Positions 25,646 to 35,563 are shown, counted from the stretch's first letter. The stretch: DNA of 64,000 nt from Stenotrophomonas sepilia (GCF_003244875.1 NZ_LXXZ01000065.1:1-64000), one strand, 5' to 3'. Notes: a model not told the origin generated them from the sequence alone. Made by a program: numbers and translations.

Positions 25646-27952
25646 ATGGACATCTGGAACTGGGTCGAAAAGCTGCAGGGTGACCTGCGCCAGGCCGGCC
25701 AGGCGCAGAACGCGCACCTGCTGAACCGCCTCGCCGACGAGGTCAGTGAACTGCAGATCGACCGCGTCGATGCGCTGCTGCCCGAAGCACGCGCCCTGGG
25801 CAAGGCACTGGACAACCCGTGGCTTGACGTCTATGTCGGCCACTGGGCGCTGCGCAACCGCGTCGGCAACCGCGTGGAAGGCGAGAGCGCACTCGGCGAA
25901 GCCGTAGCGCTGTTCGAGCGCGCGCACCGCGAGGACACCCTGGAATGCCCGCAGTCGATCTGCGTGACCCAGGACCTGGCCGCCTGCTACGGCAACATCG
26001 ACGGCCCGGGCTGGGTGCCCGAGCGCATCGAGGTCTGCGACGAAACCCTTGGCCGCATCGATCCGAGCTGGGCCTGTTTCCAGTGCCTGAGCTGCGAGAA
26101 GGCCGATGCGCTGCTCGATGATGGCCGTGGCCAGGCGGCGCTGGATTACCTGCAGGTGCAGGCCGATGCCGTGGAAGCCTGTGGCAAGGAAGTGTTCGAC
26201 AGCTTCCCGGAGATGCAGATCAAGATCCTGCTGGGCATGGGCCGTGCCGATGAGGCACTGGCGCTGATCGAAAAACGGGAAGCCGAAGTTGCTGCGTCCG
26301 GAGAGTACGAGCCGGCCAACTGCACGGTGCCGCGTCGCTTGTCCAAGGCCTGGGCGCTGGCCCAGCTTGGCCGCGACGAAGAGGCGCTGCAGCAGCTGGT
26401 ACCGTGGAGCGAGCTGACCCCGAACTACTGGCGGCTGTGGGCAAACACCGCCGCAGCACTGTGCCAGCGTGATCCCGCGCGCAATACGTGGGATCTGGGC
26501 ACGCGCTTCAACACCATCATCGAGCACTTCGCACGGGTCGGTTCGCACCGCCTGCTGATCGAAGTCGCGGCGTTGAGCCTGGAACTCGCCCTGCAGCGTG
26601 GCGCGCGCTGGGTCGCACTGCGGCAGCTCGAACTGGCCCGCACCCATCTGGCGCAGCTGCGCCAGGATCGGGGTGCTGCGGCGCTGGTGGCAGGCCTGGC
26701 CGCGCGCATCGAGGCATTGCCGGACGTCGCGCCGCTGCCGGTGCCGGCGGGCGAGCTGCTGGTATGGCTGGACGCGCAGGGCGAACAGAACCAGTCGCGC
26801 GATCCCGAGCGCGAAGCGCAGTGGCTGCTGCAGGCGCATGCCGAGCTGCCCGATGACGAGGCGCTGGCCGACATGGCCGCCTCGGCACTGAATGCCTGCG
26901 GCGCGCAGGCCGAGGCGCGGTCGCTGCTGTGGCGGTTCGTACGCGGCCATGTGCAGCACGATGGCCCCGTGGCCTACACGTTGATGCGCTGGCTGGCCGA
27001 ACAGGGCGACGACGACGGACTGCGCCAGCTGGCCGATCTGTATCGCGGCAGCGTGCCGGTGTTCGCGCACTGGTGCGAGGTGCAGCGTGCACGCCGCGTG
27101 TCCGACTGGCCGGCGCTGGAGCAGGCGGCCCGATCGCTTCTGGAGCTGTCTCCGGGCTCGCACGGCGCGCGCGGCACGCTGGCGCGCATGTACATGGAAA
27201 CCGGCCGTTTCAGCGAGGCCCAGGCCTGTTATGCACAGCTGGTGGAGCTGCTGGACGAGCCCAATGCCGCGCATTGGGACCACATGAGCGCAGCCAGCGC
27301 CGCGCGCGACTGGGACGCCGTGCGCCGCTCGGCGGCGGCGCTTGGCATGGAATTGTCCAGCCAGGACGGCGTGGTAGAGGAGCCGTGGGGCTGGGTGATC
27401 ATCCGCAGTGAAGAAAACGGCGAGCCGATGGAGTACTACGCCCGTCGCAGCGGTCCGGTGACCGCGCGCATCGTCGAGAACGCGCCGTCCAACCGCGCCC
27501 AGCAGGTGGGCGACTGGGTGGTGTTCGATGCCGCGCTGGTGCATCCGGCACCAGAGGAGGAGGAAGCACGCGAGCATTTCATCCCGACCTATGCGCAGGT
27601 GCATGTGCTGGAGCGCGGCGGCTTCGCCCGCAGCTGGATGATCGATGGCGCGCACCCGGGCGAAGATGCCTGGAATGCCTTCGTCGAGGCGGCCGAAGCA
27701 CAGGGCTGGAAGGTGTGGTCACACAGCCGGCCGGACTACACCGTCACCGACCCCGATGTGGAAGAGGGTACGCTGCCCGGCCTGCTGTTCACCGTGGCCC
27801 AGCCGCAGGACCACGCACCGCTGGCACTGCACCGCTTCCTGCAGCAGCACACCGCGACGTGGCCGCATCCGCATTGCTGGCTGCGCCTGGCTGAAGCCTG
27901 TGACCAGGATCGCCAGCCGCATCTGGACGTGATCGAGCGTTACGGGTTGTAG
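25646..27952 (+). CDS. Large TPR-repeat protein, partner of the Hsp90-like gene
   Basis: 768 residues, with a strong AGGAG before the ATG. The first 560 residues are alpha-helical with tetratricopeptide-like repeats (for example ARTHLAQLRQDRGAAALVAG and LARMYMETGRFSEAQACYAQ). The last 200 residues form a mixed alpha/beta domain of unknown type (VEEPWGWVIIRSEENGEPMEYYARR, DYTVTDPDVEEGTLPGLLF). No signal peptide. Placement right after an Hsp90-like ATPase suggests a co-chaperone or adaptor, since TPRs commonly bind Hsp90 family proteins; that is inference. Confidence 0.75.
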   Translation: MDIWNWVEKLQGDLRQAGQAQNAHLLNRLADEVSELQIDRVDALLPEARALGKALDNPWLDVYVGHWALRNRVGNRVEGESALGEAVALFERAHREDTLECPQSICVTQDLAACYGNIDGPGWVPERIEVCDETLGRIDPSWACFQCLSCEKADALLDDGRGQAALDYLQVQADAVEACGKEVFDSFPEMQIKILLGMGRADEALALIEKREAEVAASGEYEPANCTVPRRLSKAWALAQLGRDEEALQQLVPWSELTPNYWRLWANTAAALCQRDPARNTWDLGTRFNTIIEHFARVGSHRLLIEVAALSLELALQRGARWVALRQLELARTHLAQLRQDRGAAALVAGLAARIEALPDVAPLPVPAGELLVWLDAQGEQNQSRDPEREAQWLLQAHAELPDDEALADMAASALNACGAQAEARSLLWRFVRGHVQHDGPVAYTLMRWLAEQGDDDGLRQLADLYRGSVPVFAHWCEVQRARRVSDWPALEQAARSLLELSPGSHGARGTLARMYMETGRFSEAQACYAQLVELLDEPNAAHWDHMSAASAARDWDAVRRSAAALGMELSSQDGVVEEPWGWVIIRSEENGEPMEYYARRSGPVTARIVENAPSNRAQQVGDWVVFDAALVHPAPEEEEAREHFIPTYAQVHVLERGGFARSWMIDGAHPGEDAWNAFVEAAEAQGWKVWSHSRPDYTVTDPDVEEGTLPGLLFTVAQPQDHAPLALHRFLQQHTATWPHPHCWLRLAEACDQDRQPHLDVIERYGL

Positions 27953-27964
27953 GCCGGATATCGG

Positions 27965-28029
27965 GTAGTGCCGGCCGCTGGCCGGCAGCACCGGGAGATC
28001 CTGTATTGCCGGCCAGCGGCCGGCACTAC
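27965..28029. repeat. SMAG-type palindromic repeat, inverted pair
   Basis: GTAGTGCCGGCCGCTGGCCGG and its mirror ending GGCACTACC flank a short spacer; same dimer family as 19860-19914. Confidence 0.8.
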
Positions 28030-28044
28030 CTCAGGGAAAAATAC

Positions 28045-28503
28045 ATGCGAAAGACAGGGATGTTGATGATCGCCGGGCTGCTGCTGGCCCCTGCCGTGCA
28101 GGCGTCACCCGCCTGCCAGGAACCAGAGGCGGTGGCCCGCGCCTTCTACGCGGCAACGACGGGCGATGGTGATCTGCTGGAGCCACCCCCGGCGCTGGTC
28201 AGCCCTGCCTTCGGCAAGGCACTGCGTGGAGAGCGCGCCTGCCAGCAGCGCGAAGAGGGCATCTGCACCATCGATTCGGATCCGTGGCTGGATGCGCAGG
28301 ACGGTGACATCGAAACCCCGGTGCGCTACAGCTGGAAGGAGGCTTCGGCCTCCGCCGGCCAGGTCGAGATGCGCTATTCGGTGTGGAAGAAGGCCTACCT
28401 GACCCGCCTGCCGATGGTGCGCCACGGGCAGGGGTGCTGGCAGGTTGATGACATCGTCACCAACAGTGGTCGTTCGGTGCGGAAGATCCTGGCCCAGCCT
28501 TGA
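28045..28503 (+). CDS. Secreted/periplasmic hypothetical protein
   Basis: 152 residues from the ATG at 28045 (CAGGGAAAA upstream; the frame extends into the SMAG repeat, which is not a credible start). Signal peptide MRKTGMLMIAGLLLAPAVQA with cleavage near AQA-S. The mature protein resembles DUF3828/NTF2-like periplasmic proteins: PEAVARAFYAATTGDGD near the start, DPWLDAQDG, and RLPMVRHGQGCWQVDDI near the end, with four cysteines. Role unknown. Confidence 0.68.
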   Translation: MRKTGMLMIAGLLLAPAVQASPACQEPEAVARAFYAATTGDGDLLEPPPALVSPAFGKALRGERACQQREEGICTIDSDPWLDAQDGDIETPVRYSWKEASASAGQVEMRYSVWKKAYLTRLPMVRHGQGCWQVDDIVTNSGRSVRKILAQP

Positions 28504-28505
28504 CG

Positions 28506-28540
28506 GTAGCGCCGGTGGGTGCCGACCGTTGGTCGGCACA
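28506..28540. repeat. SMAG-like repeat unit
   Basis: GTAG head followed by an 8-bp hairpin TGCCGACC/GGTCGGCA. Lies between the convergent genes ending at 28503 and 28545. Confidence 0.65.
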
Positions 28541-28544
28541 CCGC

Positions 28545-29339
28545 CTATCGCGAATGCCCGAACACCAGTTCGATCACGAACTGGCTGCCGAAGAAGGCCA
28601 GCAGCAGCAACAGCATCGCCGCCAGCGTCCAGTGCACCGCCTTCATGCCGCGCCAGCCGTAGCGCCGGCGGCCGATCAGCAGCACGCCGAACACGATCCA
28701 CGACAGCACGCTCAGCACGGTCTTGTGCACCAGCTTCTGCGCCAGCAGGTCGTCGACGAACAGCACCCCGGTGACGAGGGTCAGGGTCAGCAGCGCGAAG
28801 CCGACGGTGATCACCCGGAACAGCAGTGATTCCAGGTCGGCCAGCGGCGGCAGTGCCCGCAGCCAAGGCCGGAACTCGCGGCGGCGCAGCGCGCGTTCCT
28901 GCAGCCACAGCATGATCGCCAGCAACGCGGCGATGCTCAGCGTGGCGTAGGCCAGCAGGGCCAGCCAGGCGTGGCTGGCCAGGCGCCAGCCCAGTACCTT
29001 GCTCGGTTCGTGGCCGTAACCATGGTAGGCCAGCAGCAGCACGGCGGCCAGCGGGAACACCACCACGCCCAGCGCCGACATCCGCCCGCGCGCGCCGACC
29101 AGCGACGTCAGCCAGGCCATGCCCAGGCCGACCAGCGACAGTGCGGCGAAGAAGTGCATGTCCGGCCCGCCGTTGGTGCGCATCGCCACCATCACGTGGT
29201 AGCCGCCGTGCAGCAGCATGGCGGGCAGGGCCGGCCACAGCCAGATGGGGGAGCCGGTCGTCTCATCGCGGCCAAGCGCGCGCACCAGCAGGGCACTGGC
29301 AGCCAGGTAGAGCAGGACGGCGATGAGAACGATTGTCAT
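28545..29339 (-). CDS. YpjD/CcsA-type inner-membrane protein
   Basis: 264 residues with about eight TM helices. The C-terminal part matches the cytochrome c assembly (CcsA-like) family: SHAWLALLAYATLSIAALLA, LVHKTVLSVLSWIVFGVLL and GWRGMKAVHWTLAA with conserved histidines. Divergent from ffh, the arrangement seen for ypjD in many gammaproteobacteria. Despite the family name a role in heme handling is unproven for this subgroup. Confidence 0.85.
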   Translation of the reverse strand: MTIVLIAVLLYLAASALLVRALGRDETTGSPIWLWPALPAMLLHGGYHVMVAMRTNGGPDMHFFAALSLVGLGMAWLTSLVGARGRMSALGVVVFPLAAVLLLAYHGYGHEPSKVLGWRLASHAWLALLAYATLSIAALLAIMLWLQERALRRREFRPWLRALPPLADLESLLFRVITVGFALLTLTLVTGVLFVDDLLAQKLVHKTVLSVLSWIVFGVLLIGRRRYGWRGMKAVHWTLAAMLLLLLAFFGSQFVIELVFGHSR

Positions 29340-29461
29340 CGTTGCAGTTTCGCATACCCCCGTGATGCTGGCGACGGCCCCGTGGCCGCAGTCCGGGGAG
29401 ACAGCCGGACCCGTTATACTGCCTGCCTTATTGTCCCCCGCTTTCAGACAGGTTGCGCCGC

Positions 29462-30838
29462 ATGTTCGAGTCCCTGACCCAGCGCCTTTCCGGCACCATC
29501 GAGCGCCTGCGTGGCCGTGGCCGCCTGACCGAGGAGAACATCCGCGAGGCGACCCGCGAAGTGCGCATCGCGCTGCTCGAGGCCGACGTTGCGCTGCCGG
29601 TGGTGCAGGCCCTGATCGAGCGCATCAAGGTGCGCGCGGTCGGCCAGGAAGTGCTGAAGTCGCTGACCCCGGGCCAGGCGCTGATCAAGGTCGTGCGCGA
29701 CGAGCTGACTGCGGTGATGGGCGCCGAAGCCAGCGACCTGAACCTCAATGTGCCCGCTCCGGCCATCATCCTGATGGCGGGCCTGCAGGGCGCCGGCAAG
29801 ACCACCACCGTGGGCAAGCTGGCCAAGCACCTGAAGGAAAAGCGCAAGAAGAAGGTGATGGTGGTCTCGGCCGACGTCTACCGTCCGGCCGCGATCGAAC
29901 AGCTGAAGACCCTGGCCGAGCAGGTCGGCGTGCTGTTCTTCCCGTCCAGTGCCGACCAGAAGCCGGAAGCCATTGTCCGCGCCGCCATCGACGATGCACG
30001 CAAGTCGTTCGTCGACGTGCTGCTGGTCGATACCGCCGGCCGCCTGGCCATCGACGAAGCGATGATGGCCGAGATCAAGGCCCTGCACGCTGCGGTGAAT
30101 CCGGCCGAAACGCTGTTCGTGGTCGACGCCATGACCGGCCAGGACGCGGCCAATACCGCCAAGGCCTTCGGCGATGCCCTGCCGCTGACCGGCGTGGTGC
30201 TGACCAAGACCGACGGTGACGCCCGCGGCGGCGCCGCGCTGAGCGTGCGCTACATCACCGGCAAGCCGATCAAGTTCGTCGGTGTCAGTGAAAAGCCGGA
30301 AGGCCTGGACGTGTTCCACCCGGACCGTATCGCCAGCCGCATCCTCGACATGGGCGACGTGCTGTCGCTGGTCGAGCAGGTCGAGCAGCAGGTCGACAAG
30401 GACAAGGCCGCCAAGCTGGCCGAGAAGGTCGCCAAGGGCAAGAAATTCGACCTGAACGACATGCGTGACCAGCTGGAGCAGATGCAGAACATGGGCGGCA
30501 TCGGCGGCCTGATGGACAAGCTGCCGGGCCTGGGCAACATCCCCGACCATCTGAAGCAGCAGGTCAGCCAGGGCAAGGAAGTGCCGCGCATGATCGCCAT
30601 CATCAGCTCGATGACCAAGAAGGAACGGCGCAATCCGAACCTGCTCAACGGCTCGCGCCGCGCGCGCATCGCCAAGGGCTCGGGCGTGACGCCGGCCGAC
30701 GTCAACAAGCTGATGAAGCAGTACATGCAGATGGAAAAGATGATGAGCAAGATGGCCGGCGGTGGCATGAAGGGCATGTTGCGCAGCATGAAGGGCATGA
30801 TGGGCGCCATGGGCGGCCGCGGCATGCCGTTCCGTTGA
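29462..30838 (+). CDS. ffh: Signal recognition particle protein Ffh
   Basis: 458 residues from ATG 29462. NG domain with P-loop GLQGAGKTTT (G107-T116), DTAGRL and TKTDGDARGG; the methionine-rich M domain at the C-terminus (MKQYMQMEKMMSKMAGGGMKGMLR) binds 4.5S RNA and signal sequences. A TATACT -10-like box lies at about 29414. Essential co-translational targeting GTPase. Confidence 0.97.
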   Translation: MFESLTQRLSGTIERLRGRGRLTEENIREATREVRIALLEADVALPVVQALIERIKVRAVGQEVLKSLTPGQALIKVVRDELTAVMGAEASDLNLNVPAPAIILMAGLQGAGKTTTVGKLAKHLKEKRKKKVMVVSADVYRPAAIEQLKTLAEQVGVLFFPSSADQKPEAIVRAAIDDARKSFVDVLLVDTAGRLAIDEAMMAEIKALHAAVNPAETLFVVDAMTGQDAANTAKAFGDALPLTGVVLTKTDGDARGGAALSVRYITGKPIKFVGVSEKPEGLDVFHPDRIASRILDMGDVLSLVEQVEQQVDKDKAAKLAEKVAKGKKFDLNDMRDQLEQMQNMGGIGGLMDKLPGLGNIPDHLKQQVSQGKEVPRMIAIISSMTKKERRNPNLLNGSRRARIAKGSGVTPADVNKLMKQYMQMEKMMSKMAGGGMKGMLRSMKGMMGAMGGRGMPFR

Positions 30839-30862
30839 TGACGGCCCCGTCCGCAATCTGAT

Positions 30863-30890
30863 GTAGCGCCCGGGCCCACGCTCGGGCGGC
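30863..30890. repeat. SMAG-like repeat unit
   Basis: GTAGCGCCCGGGCCCACGCT followed by the complementary CGGGCGGC; single unit downstream of ffh. Confidence 0.6.
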
Positions 30891-30986
30891 GGCGCACAAG
30901 CGCCGCAGCAGGCCGTCGGGCAGCAGGCTCGACTCTTCCCCTGTCCTGCGCGCACCATGGGGGCCTGTCCGAAACGATGGGCCGTC

Positions 30987-32063
30987 ATGCAGAGTTCCGC
31001 TGTAGCTTCCCGCGCCGAGGCGTTCTGCCGGCGCTTTGGCGTTTCCGTTCCGATCCTGCTGGCACCGATGGCCGGTGCCTGCCCGGTACCGTTGTCGGCT
31101 GCGCTGGCCAACGCCGGCAGCATGGGCGCAATGGGCGCGGTGTTGTCCTCTTCGGCCGATATCGGTCGCTGGATGGATGACTTCCGCGCAGCCTCCAGCG
31201 GTCCGGCGCAGGTGAACCTGTGGATGCCGGACCCTGTACCTGCCCGTGACGTTGCCGCCGAGGCCGCCAGCCGCGCCTTCCTCGCGCAATGGGGCCCGGA
31301 GGTGCCGGCCAGCGCCGCCGACGCCACGCCGGCCGACTTCGAAGAACAGTTCGCCGCACTGCTGGCGGCGCGTCCTGCGGTGGCCTCGACCATCATGGGC
31401 GTGCTGCTGCCGCGCCACGTGCAGCAGTTGAAGGACGCCGGCATCGCCTGGATCGCCTGTGCCACCACCTTGTCCGAAGCGCGCGCGGCACAGGACGCCG
31501 GCGCCGACGCGGTGGTGGCGCAGGGCGCGGAGGCCGGCGGCCATCGTGGTTCCTTTGATCCGGCGATGGCCGAGCGCCAGCTGGTGGGACTGTTTGCGCT
31601 GCTGCCGCGCCTGGCCGATCAGCTGCAGATTCCGGTGATTGCCGCCGGCGGCATCGCCGATGGCCGTGGCATCGCTGCCGCACTCACCTTGGGTGCCAGT
31701 GCGGTGCAGATCGGCACCGCCTTCCTGCGCACGCCGGAAGCGGCGATCGCTTCGGCGTGGGCCGATGGGCTGGCCGCCAGCGAACCGGAAGATACCTGGC
31801 CGACCCGCGCCTTCAGTGGTCGCCTGGGCCGTGGCCTGGCGACGCCCTATGTGCGCGCCGCTGCCGCAGAAGGCGCCCCCGCGCCGCGTCCATACCCGGT
31901 GCAGCGCGGCCTGACCGCCCCGATGCGCGGGCAGGCGGCGCAGGACAATCGTCTCGCAGCGATGCAGGCCTGGGCCGGGCAGTCGGCGTGGATGGCGCCG
32001 GCGCAGCCGGCCGCCGACGTGCTGCGCGGCATGTGGGAACAGGCGCAGGCACTGCTGCCATGA
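30987..32063 (+). CDS. Nitronate monooxygenase-family FMN enzyme
   Basis: 358 residues from ATG 30987 (an upstream in-frame ATG at 30957 is possible; neither has a strong Shine-Dalgarno). TIM-barrel signatures of 2-nitropropane dioxygenase/nitronate monooxygenase: [54 protein letters not shown] and [17 protein letters not shown] (phosphate-binding). It oxidises alkyl nitronates, probably as detoxification. Overlaps the next gene by ATGA. Confidence 0.9.
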   Translation: MQSSAVASRAEAFCRRFGVSVPILLAPMAGACPVPLSAALANAGSMGAMGAVLSSSADIGRWMDDFRAASSGPAQVNLWMPDPVPARDVAAEAASRAFLAQWGPEVPASAADATPADFEEQFAALLAARPAVASTIMGVLLPRHVQQLKDAGIAWIACATTLSEARAAQDAGADAVVAQGAEAGGHRGSFDPAMAERQLVGLFALLPRLADQLQIPVIAAGGIADGRGIAAALTLGASAVQIGTAFLRTPEAAIASAWADGLAASEPEDTWPTRAFSGRLGRGLATPYVRAAAAEGAPAPRPYPVQRGLTAPMRGQAAQDNRLAAMQAWAGQSAWMAPAQPAADVLRGMWEQAQALLP

Positions 32064-32872
32064 TGGTGAGCTGCAACGGCCGGGCGGCGCAGGTGGAGGA
32101 TCTCCTGCCGGCGCTGGTGAATTACGGCCACTTCACCTCGCTGCAGGTGCGTGGTGGTGCAGTGCAGGGGCTGGACCTGCATCTGGCGCGGCTGTCACAG
32201 GCTACGCGCGAACTGTTCGGCAGCGAACTGGACACGGTGCAGGTACAGGCATGGATGGCGCAGGCATTGCAGCAGTCAGGGCAGGCCGATGCCTCGCTGC
32301 GGGTGACGGTGTACTCGCGCCGCTTCGATTTCCGCAATCCGCTGGCGGCGGTGCCGGTGGACGTGCTGGTGGCGGTGTCAGCGCCGGTGACGCTGACCGT
32401 CGCCAAGCGCGTGCGCAGCGTGGCCTGGCAGCGTGAACTGCCGCAGATCAAGCACGTCGGCACGTTTGGTTTGTTCGCCGAACGCCGCGCGGCGCTGGCG
32501 GCCGGATTCGACGATGCGCTGTTCGTGACCGCCGATGGCGACGTGAGTGAAGGCAGCACCTGGAACCTGGCCGTGCACGATGGTGAGCGGCTGCTCTGGC
32601 CACAGGCGCCGGCCCTGCGCGGGACTGCCGAGGCACTGCTGAAGCAGCATTGGCCGGGACCTCAGGTCACTCAGCCGCTGCCGCTGGCCGATCTGGCCGG
32701 CGTGAAGGCGGCTTTTGCCTGCAACGCCAGCGGCCTGTGGGCGCTGGAGGCCATTGACGGGCATGTCCTGCCCGGCTCGCAGGCGCTGGCTGAACAGGGC
32801 AGGGTGGTGCTGGCGGCGGTGGCCTGGCAGGGATTGGGGTCAGCCCGCTTTTGCGGCACAAAAGCGATCTGA
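32060..32872 (+). CDS. pabC: Class IV aminotransferase, aminodeoxychorismate lyase-like
   Basis: 270 residues, start overlapping the previous stop (ATGATG). Fold-type IV PLP enzyme: catalytic lysine K131 in [18 protein letters not shown], then [10 protein letters not shown] (the E-x3-N phosphate/PLP motif). Sequence fits PabC, which makes 4-aminobenzoate for folate, but other class IV aminotransferases cannot be excluded. Oddly, the last 11 codons lie inside a palindromic repeat (32836-32875), so the C-terminus has been rewritten by repeat insertion. Confidence 0.78.
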   Translation: MMVSCNGRAAQVEDLLPALVNYGHFTSLQVRGGAVQGLDLHLARLSQATRELFGSELDTVQVQAWMAQALQQSGQADASLRVTVYSRRFDFRNPLAAVPVDVLVAVSAPVTLTVAKRVRSVAWQRELPQIKHVGTFGLFAERRAALAAGFDDALFVTADGDVSEGSTWNLAVHDGERLLWPQAPALRGTAEALLKQHWPGPQVTQPLPLADLAGVKAAFACNASGLWALEAIDGHVLPGSQALAEQGRVVLAAVAWQGLGSARFCGTKAI

Positions 32873-32875
32873 CCC
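32836..32875. repeat. GGGGTCAG...CTGACCCC palindromic repeat
   Basis: Arms GGGGTCAG and CTGACCCC enclose a CGCTTTTG/CAAAAGCG inner hairpin. The type is common in xanthomonad genomes, in my recollection. It supplies the stop codon of the pabC-like gene and could act as its terminator. Confidence 0.6.
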
Positions 32876-32882
32876 CCCGGGG

Positions 32883-32911
32883 TTGGCCCGGCCGCGATCT
32901 GCCGCTATAAT
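32883..32911 (+). promoter_or_regulatory. Promoter of the rpsP-rimM-trmD-rplS operon
   Basis: TTGGCC (32883-32888), 17-bp spacer, TATAAT (32906-32911), about 40 bp before the expected leader of rpsP; a near-consensus sigma70 promoter. Confidence 0.75.
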
Positions 32912-32959
32912 CGCCCGCTTACCTCGCCATCCTGGCGACTGGGCAATAGGAAAAACACC

Positions 32960-33220
32960 ATGGTCAAGATCCGACTGACCCGCGGCGGCGCCAAGAAGCG
33001 TCCGTTCTACCACATCATCGTCACCGACGTGCGCAGCGCGCGCGACGGCCGCAACATCGAGCGCGTTGGCTTCTACAACCCGGTCGCCCAGGGCGCCGAG
33101 AAGCGCATCGAGCTGGACCTGGCCCGCGTTGACCATTGGGTCAAGAACGGCGCCCAGCCGACCGACAAGGTCCGCAACCTGATCAAGGAAGCGACCAAGT
33201 CCCAGGCCGCTGCGGCCTGA
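32960..33220 (+). CDS. rpsP: 30S ribosomal protein S16
   Basis: 86 residues, full length. [21 protein letters not shown] and [14 protein letters not shown] are the S16 signature. First gene of the classical rpsP-rimM-trmD-rplS operon, with the promoter directly upstream and a hairpin directly downstream. Confidence 0.97.
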   Translation: MVKIRLTRGGAKKRPFYHIIVTDVRSARDGRNIERVGFYNPVAQGAEKRIELDLARVDHWVKNGAQPTDKVRNLIKEATKSQAAAA

Positions 33221-33227
33221 TCCTGAC

Positions 33228-33252
33228 GGGCCACGCTTCGGCGTGGCCCTCT
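33228..33252 (+). terminator. Hairpin between rpsP and rimM (attenuator-like)
   Basis: Perfect 9-bp stem GGGCCACGC/GCGTGGCCC with a TTCG tetraloop, followed by TCTTGG. The weak U-tract suggests partial termination or mRNA-stability control that raises S16 over the downstream enzymes. Confidence 0.55.
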
Positions 33253-33264
33253 TGGTTGACGCAG

Positions 33265-33777
33265 ATGAAAGATATCGAGCGCCGCATCCTGCTGGGCAGG
33301 GTTGTCGGCGCTTTTGGTGTGCGCGGCGAAATCAAGCTCGAGTCCTGGACCGAGCCTCGTTCCGCCATTTTCCGTTACCAGCCGTGGATCGTGCGCAGCC
33401 CGTCCGGCGTGGAAACCACGGTTGAGGGTGTACGCGGCCGCGACAGCGGCAAGCACCTGGTGGCCCGTTTTCCCGGGGTCGAGGATCGCGATGTGGTCGA
33501 AGCGATGCGCGGCACCGAGATCTACGTGGCCCGCAGTGCCCTGCCGCCGCCGAAGCCCGATGAGTATTACTGGGTGGACCTGGAAGGCCTGGATGTGAAG
33601 ACCACCGAGGGCGTTGCCCTGGGCCAGGTCTCGCATCTGTTCAGCACCGGCGCCAATGACGTGGTGGTGGTCCGGGGTGATCGCGAGCGGATGATTCCGT
33701 TCGTGCAGCCGGACTTCGTCAAATCCGTCGATTTCGAGGCCAACCTGATCGTGGTCGACTGGGACCCCGAGTTCTGA
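33265..33777 (+). CDS. rimM: Ribosome maturation factor RimM
   Basis: 170 residues from ATG 33265. N-terminal RimM domain ([19 protein letters not shown]) and C-terminal PRC-barrel ([26 protein letters not shown]). Needed for 30S head assembly and 16S processing; second gene of the operon. Confidence 0.96.
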   Translation: MKDIERRILLGRVVGAFGVRGEIKLESWTEPRSAIFRYQPWIVRSPSGVETTVEGVRGRDSGKHLVARFPGVEDRDVVEAMRGTEIYVARSALPPPKPDEYYWVDLEGLDVKTTEGVALGQVSHLFSTGANDVVVVRGDRERMIPFVQPDFVKSVDFEANLIVVDWDPEF

Positions 33778-33779
33778 GT

Positions 33780-34544
33780 GTGAGCATGCGTTTCGACGTC
33801 ATCACCCTGTTTCCCGAGTTCCTCGCCCAGTCCGCTGGACTGGGCGTGGTCGGGCGCGCGCAGGAGAAGGGACTGTTCAGCCTGCATGGCTGGAACCCCC
33901 GTGATTACGCCGAAGGCAACTACCGCCGGGTGGACGACCGTCCGTTCGGCGGTGGCCCGGGCATGGTGATGCTGATCGAGCCGCTGCAGGCCTGCCTGCA
34001 GGCGATCCGCGAGGCCGATCCAACCCCGGCGCGGGTGATCTACCTCAGCCCGCAGGGCGCGCCGTTGACCCAGGCCAAGGTGCGGGAACTGGCGGCGCTG
34101 CCGCGCATGGTCCTGCTCTGTGGCCGCTACGAGGGCATCGACGAGCGTTTCCTGGAGGCCAATGTCGACGAGGAAATCTCCCTCGGCGACTACGTGCTGT
34201 CCGGGGGCGAGCTGGGCGCGGCGGTGATCATCGACGCCGTGGCCCGCCTGCAGGACGGTGCCCTGAACGATGCGGAGTCGGCGGCGCAGGACAGCTTCGA
34301 GGGCGACCTCGGTCTGCTCGACTGCCCGCATTACAGCCAGCCGGCCCAGCACCCGCTGGGGGACGTGCCGGAGGTGCTGCGCTCGGGCAACCACGCTGCC
34401 ATCGCCGCCTGGCGCCGCCAGCAGTCGCTGCTCCGGACCGCCCAGCGGCGCCCGGACCTGCTGGATGAACAGGCACTGGGCAAGGCCGACCGCAAACTGC
34501 TGGAGCAGGGCCGCCAGGCCCGGAACCAGAAGGCCAGCCCCTAG
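33780..34544 (+). CDS. trmD: tRNA (guanine-N1)-methyltransferase TrmD
   Basis: 254 residues (GTG at 33780; ATG two codons later is an alternative). SPOUT methyltransferase with the knotted SAM site: [25 protein letters not shown], and [12 protein letters not shown]. Methylates G37 of tRNAs to prevent frameshifting. Two bases after rimM. Confidence 0.97.
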   Translation: MSMRFDVITLFPEFLAQSAGLGVVGRAQEKGLFSLHGWNPRDYAEGNYRRVDDRPFGGGPGMVMLIEPLQACLQAIREADPTPARVIYLSPQGAPLTQAKVRELAALPRMVLLCGRYEGIDERFLEANVDEEISLGDYVLSGGELGAAVIIDAVARLQDGALNDAESAAQDSFEGDLGLLDCPHYSQPAQHPLGDVPEVLRSGNHAAIAAWRRQQSLLRTAQRRPDLLDEQALGKADRKLLEQGRQARNQKASP

Positions 34545-34698
34545 CGCAGGGCTGGCTTTATCGGCTATCATGGCCAATTCCCGCCAGCCCCGGTTGGCGC
34601 GCGCAGTACCCAAAACAAACGTGCAGCACAGTCCGGTGACTGCATGAGCCCACGTTGTCGATATGACACGCCCACCCGAACAAGAATCGGTGTAACCC

Positions 34699-35100
34699 AT
34701 GAGCAAGCTGAACAAGTCCATCGTCGCGGAATTCGAATCCGCCCAGATCACCCGTGAACTGCCGAAGTTCAGCCAGGGCGACACCGTTGTCGTCAACGTG
34801 AAGGTGAAGGAAGGCAGCCGCGAGCGCGTGCAGGCCTACGAAGGCGTCGTCATCGCCACCAAGAATGCCGGCCTGAACTCCTCGTTCACCGTCCGCAAGA
34901 TCTCGCACGGCTACGGCGTCGAGCGCGTTTTCCAGACCCACAGCGCCATCATCGACTCGGTCGAAGTGAAGCGTCGTGGTAAGGTCCGCGCCGGCAAGCT
35001 GTACTACCTGCGTGGCCTGGAAGGCAAGGCTGCCCGCATCAAGGAAGACCTGGCTGCCGCTGCTGCCGCCAAGGCTGCCCGTCTGGCCGACAAGGCCTGA
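34699..35100 (+). CDS. rplS: 50S ribosomal protein L19
   Basis: 133 residues. L19 core ([61 protein letters not shown]) with an Ala/Lys-rich extension of about 15 residues compared with E. coli. Last gene of the operon; terminator follows. Confidence 0.97.
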   Translation: MSKLNKSIVAEFESAQITRELPKFSQGDTVVVNVKVKEGSRERVQAYEGVVIATKNAGLNSSFTVRKISHGYGVERVFQTHSAIIDSVEVKRRGKVRAGKLYYLRGLEGKAARIKEDLAAAAAAKAARLADKA

Positions 35101-35102
35101 TA

Positions 35103-35150
35103 AACAACTTCGGTTGTTGCCGCGACGGCCACCTTCGGGTGGCCGTTTGC
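35103..35150 (+). terminator. Double hairpin terminator after rplS
   Basis: Hairpin AACAAC-TTCG-GTTGTT overlapping the stop region, then a perfect 8-bp CGGCCACC-TTCG-GGTGGCCG stem (35126-35145) followed by TTT. Confidence 0.75.
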
Positions 35151-35182
35151 GTTTCCGGCATCGCATCGGCCACGATCAGGTG

Positions 35183-35563
35183 ATGAGCGACATCAACCCG
35201 CGCTATCCTGCCGTGATCCAGTCGGCGCTGCGCTTCCTGGACGGCCAGGGGCTGGCGCGCGTGCAGTCGGCACCGCTGCTGCATCGCCTGCTGTGGCGCC
35301 TGGGCATTGCACTGCCGCCGCCGATCCTGGCCGGATTTGCTACCAACGCGTTGGTGCAGGGCCTGCTGTTCGGGCTGTTCTGGACCGCGCTGATGTGGCT
35401 GATGCTGTGGCAGGGCAGCGAGCGCCCGCTGGCGCTGTTGCTGGTGGCCGGCCTGTCGGCTGGCGTGCTGTTCGGCATGGTGATGGCGGCGCTGATGCGC
35501 TCGCTGCGCCGCCACCGCAAGCTGCCGGACTGGCGACGGTTCCGCGCACGGCAGGCAGACTGA
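35183..35563 (+). CDS. Small two-TM membrane protein (DUF6404-like)
   Basis: 126 residues from ATG 35183. An N-terminal soluble helix (PAVIQSALRFLDGQGLARVQ) is followed by LLHRLLWRLGIALPPP and two TM helices (ALVQGLLFGLFWTALMWLMLW, LALLLVAGLSAGVLFGMVMAAL). The LLWRLGI-PPP element resembles DUF6404 proteins, from memory. Function unknown. Confidence 0.65.
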   Translation: MSDINPRYPAVIQSALRFLDGQGLARVQSAPLLHRLLWRLGIALPPPILAGFATNALVQGLLFGLFWTALMWLMLWQGSERPLALLLVAGLSAGVLFGMVMAALMRSLRRHRKLPDWRRFRARQAD

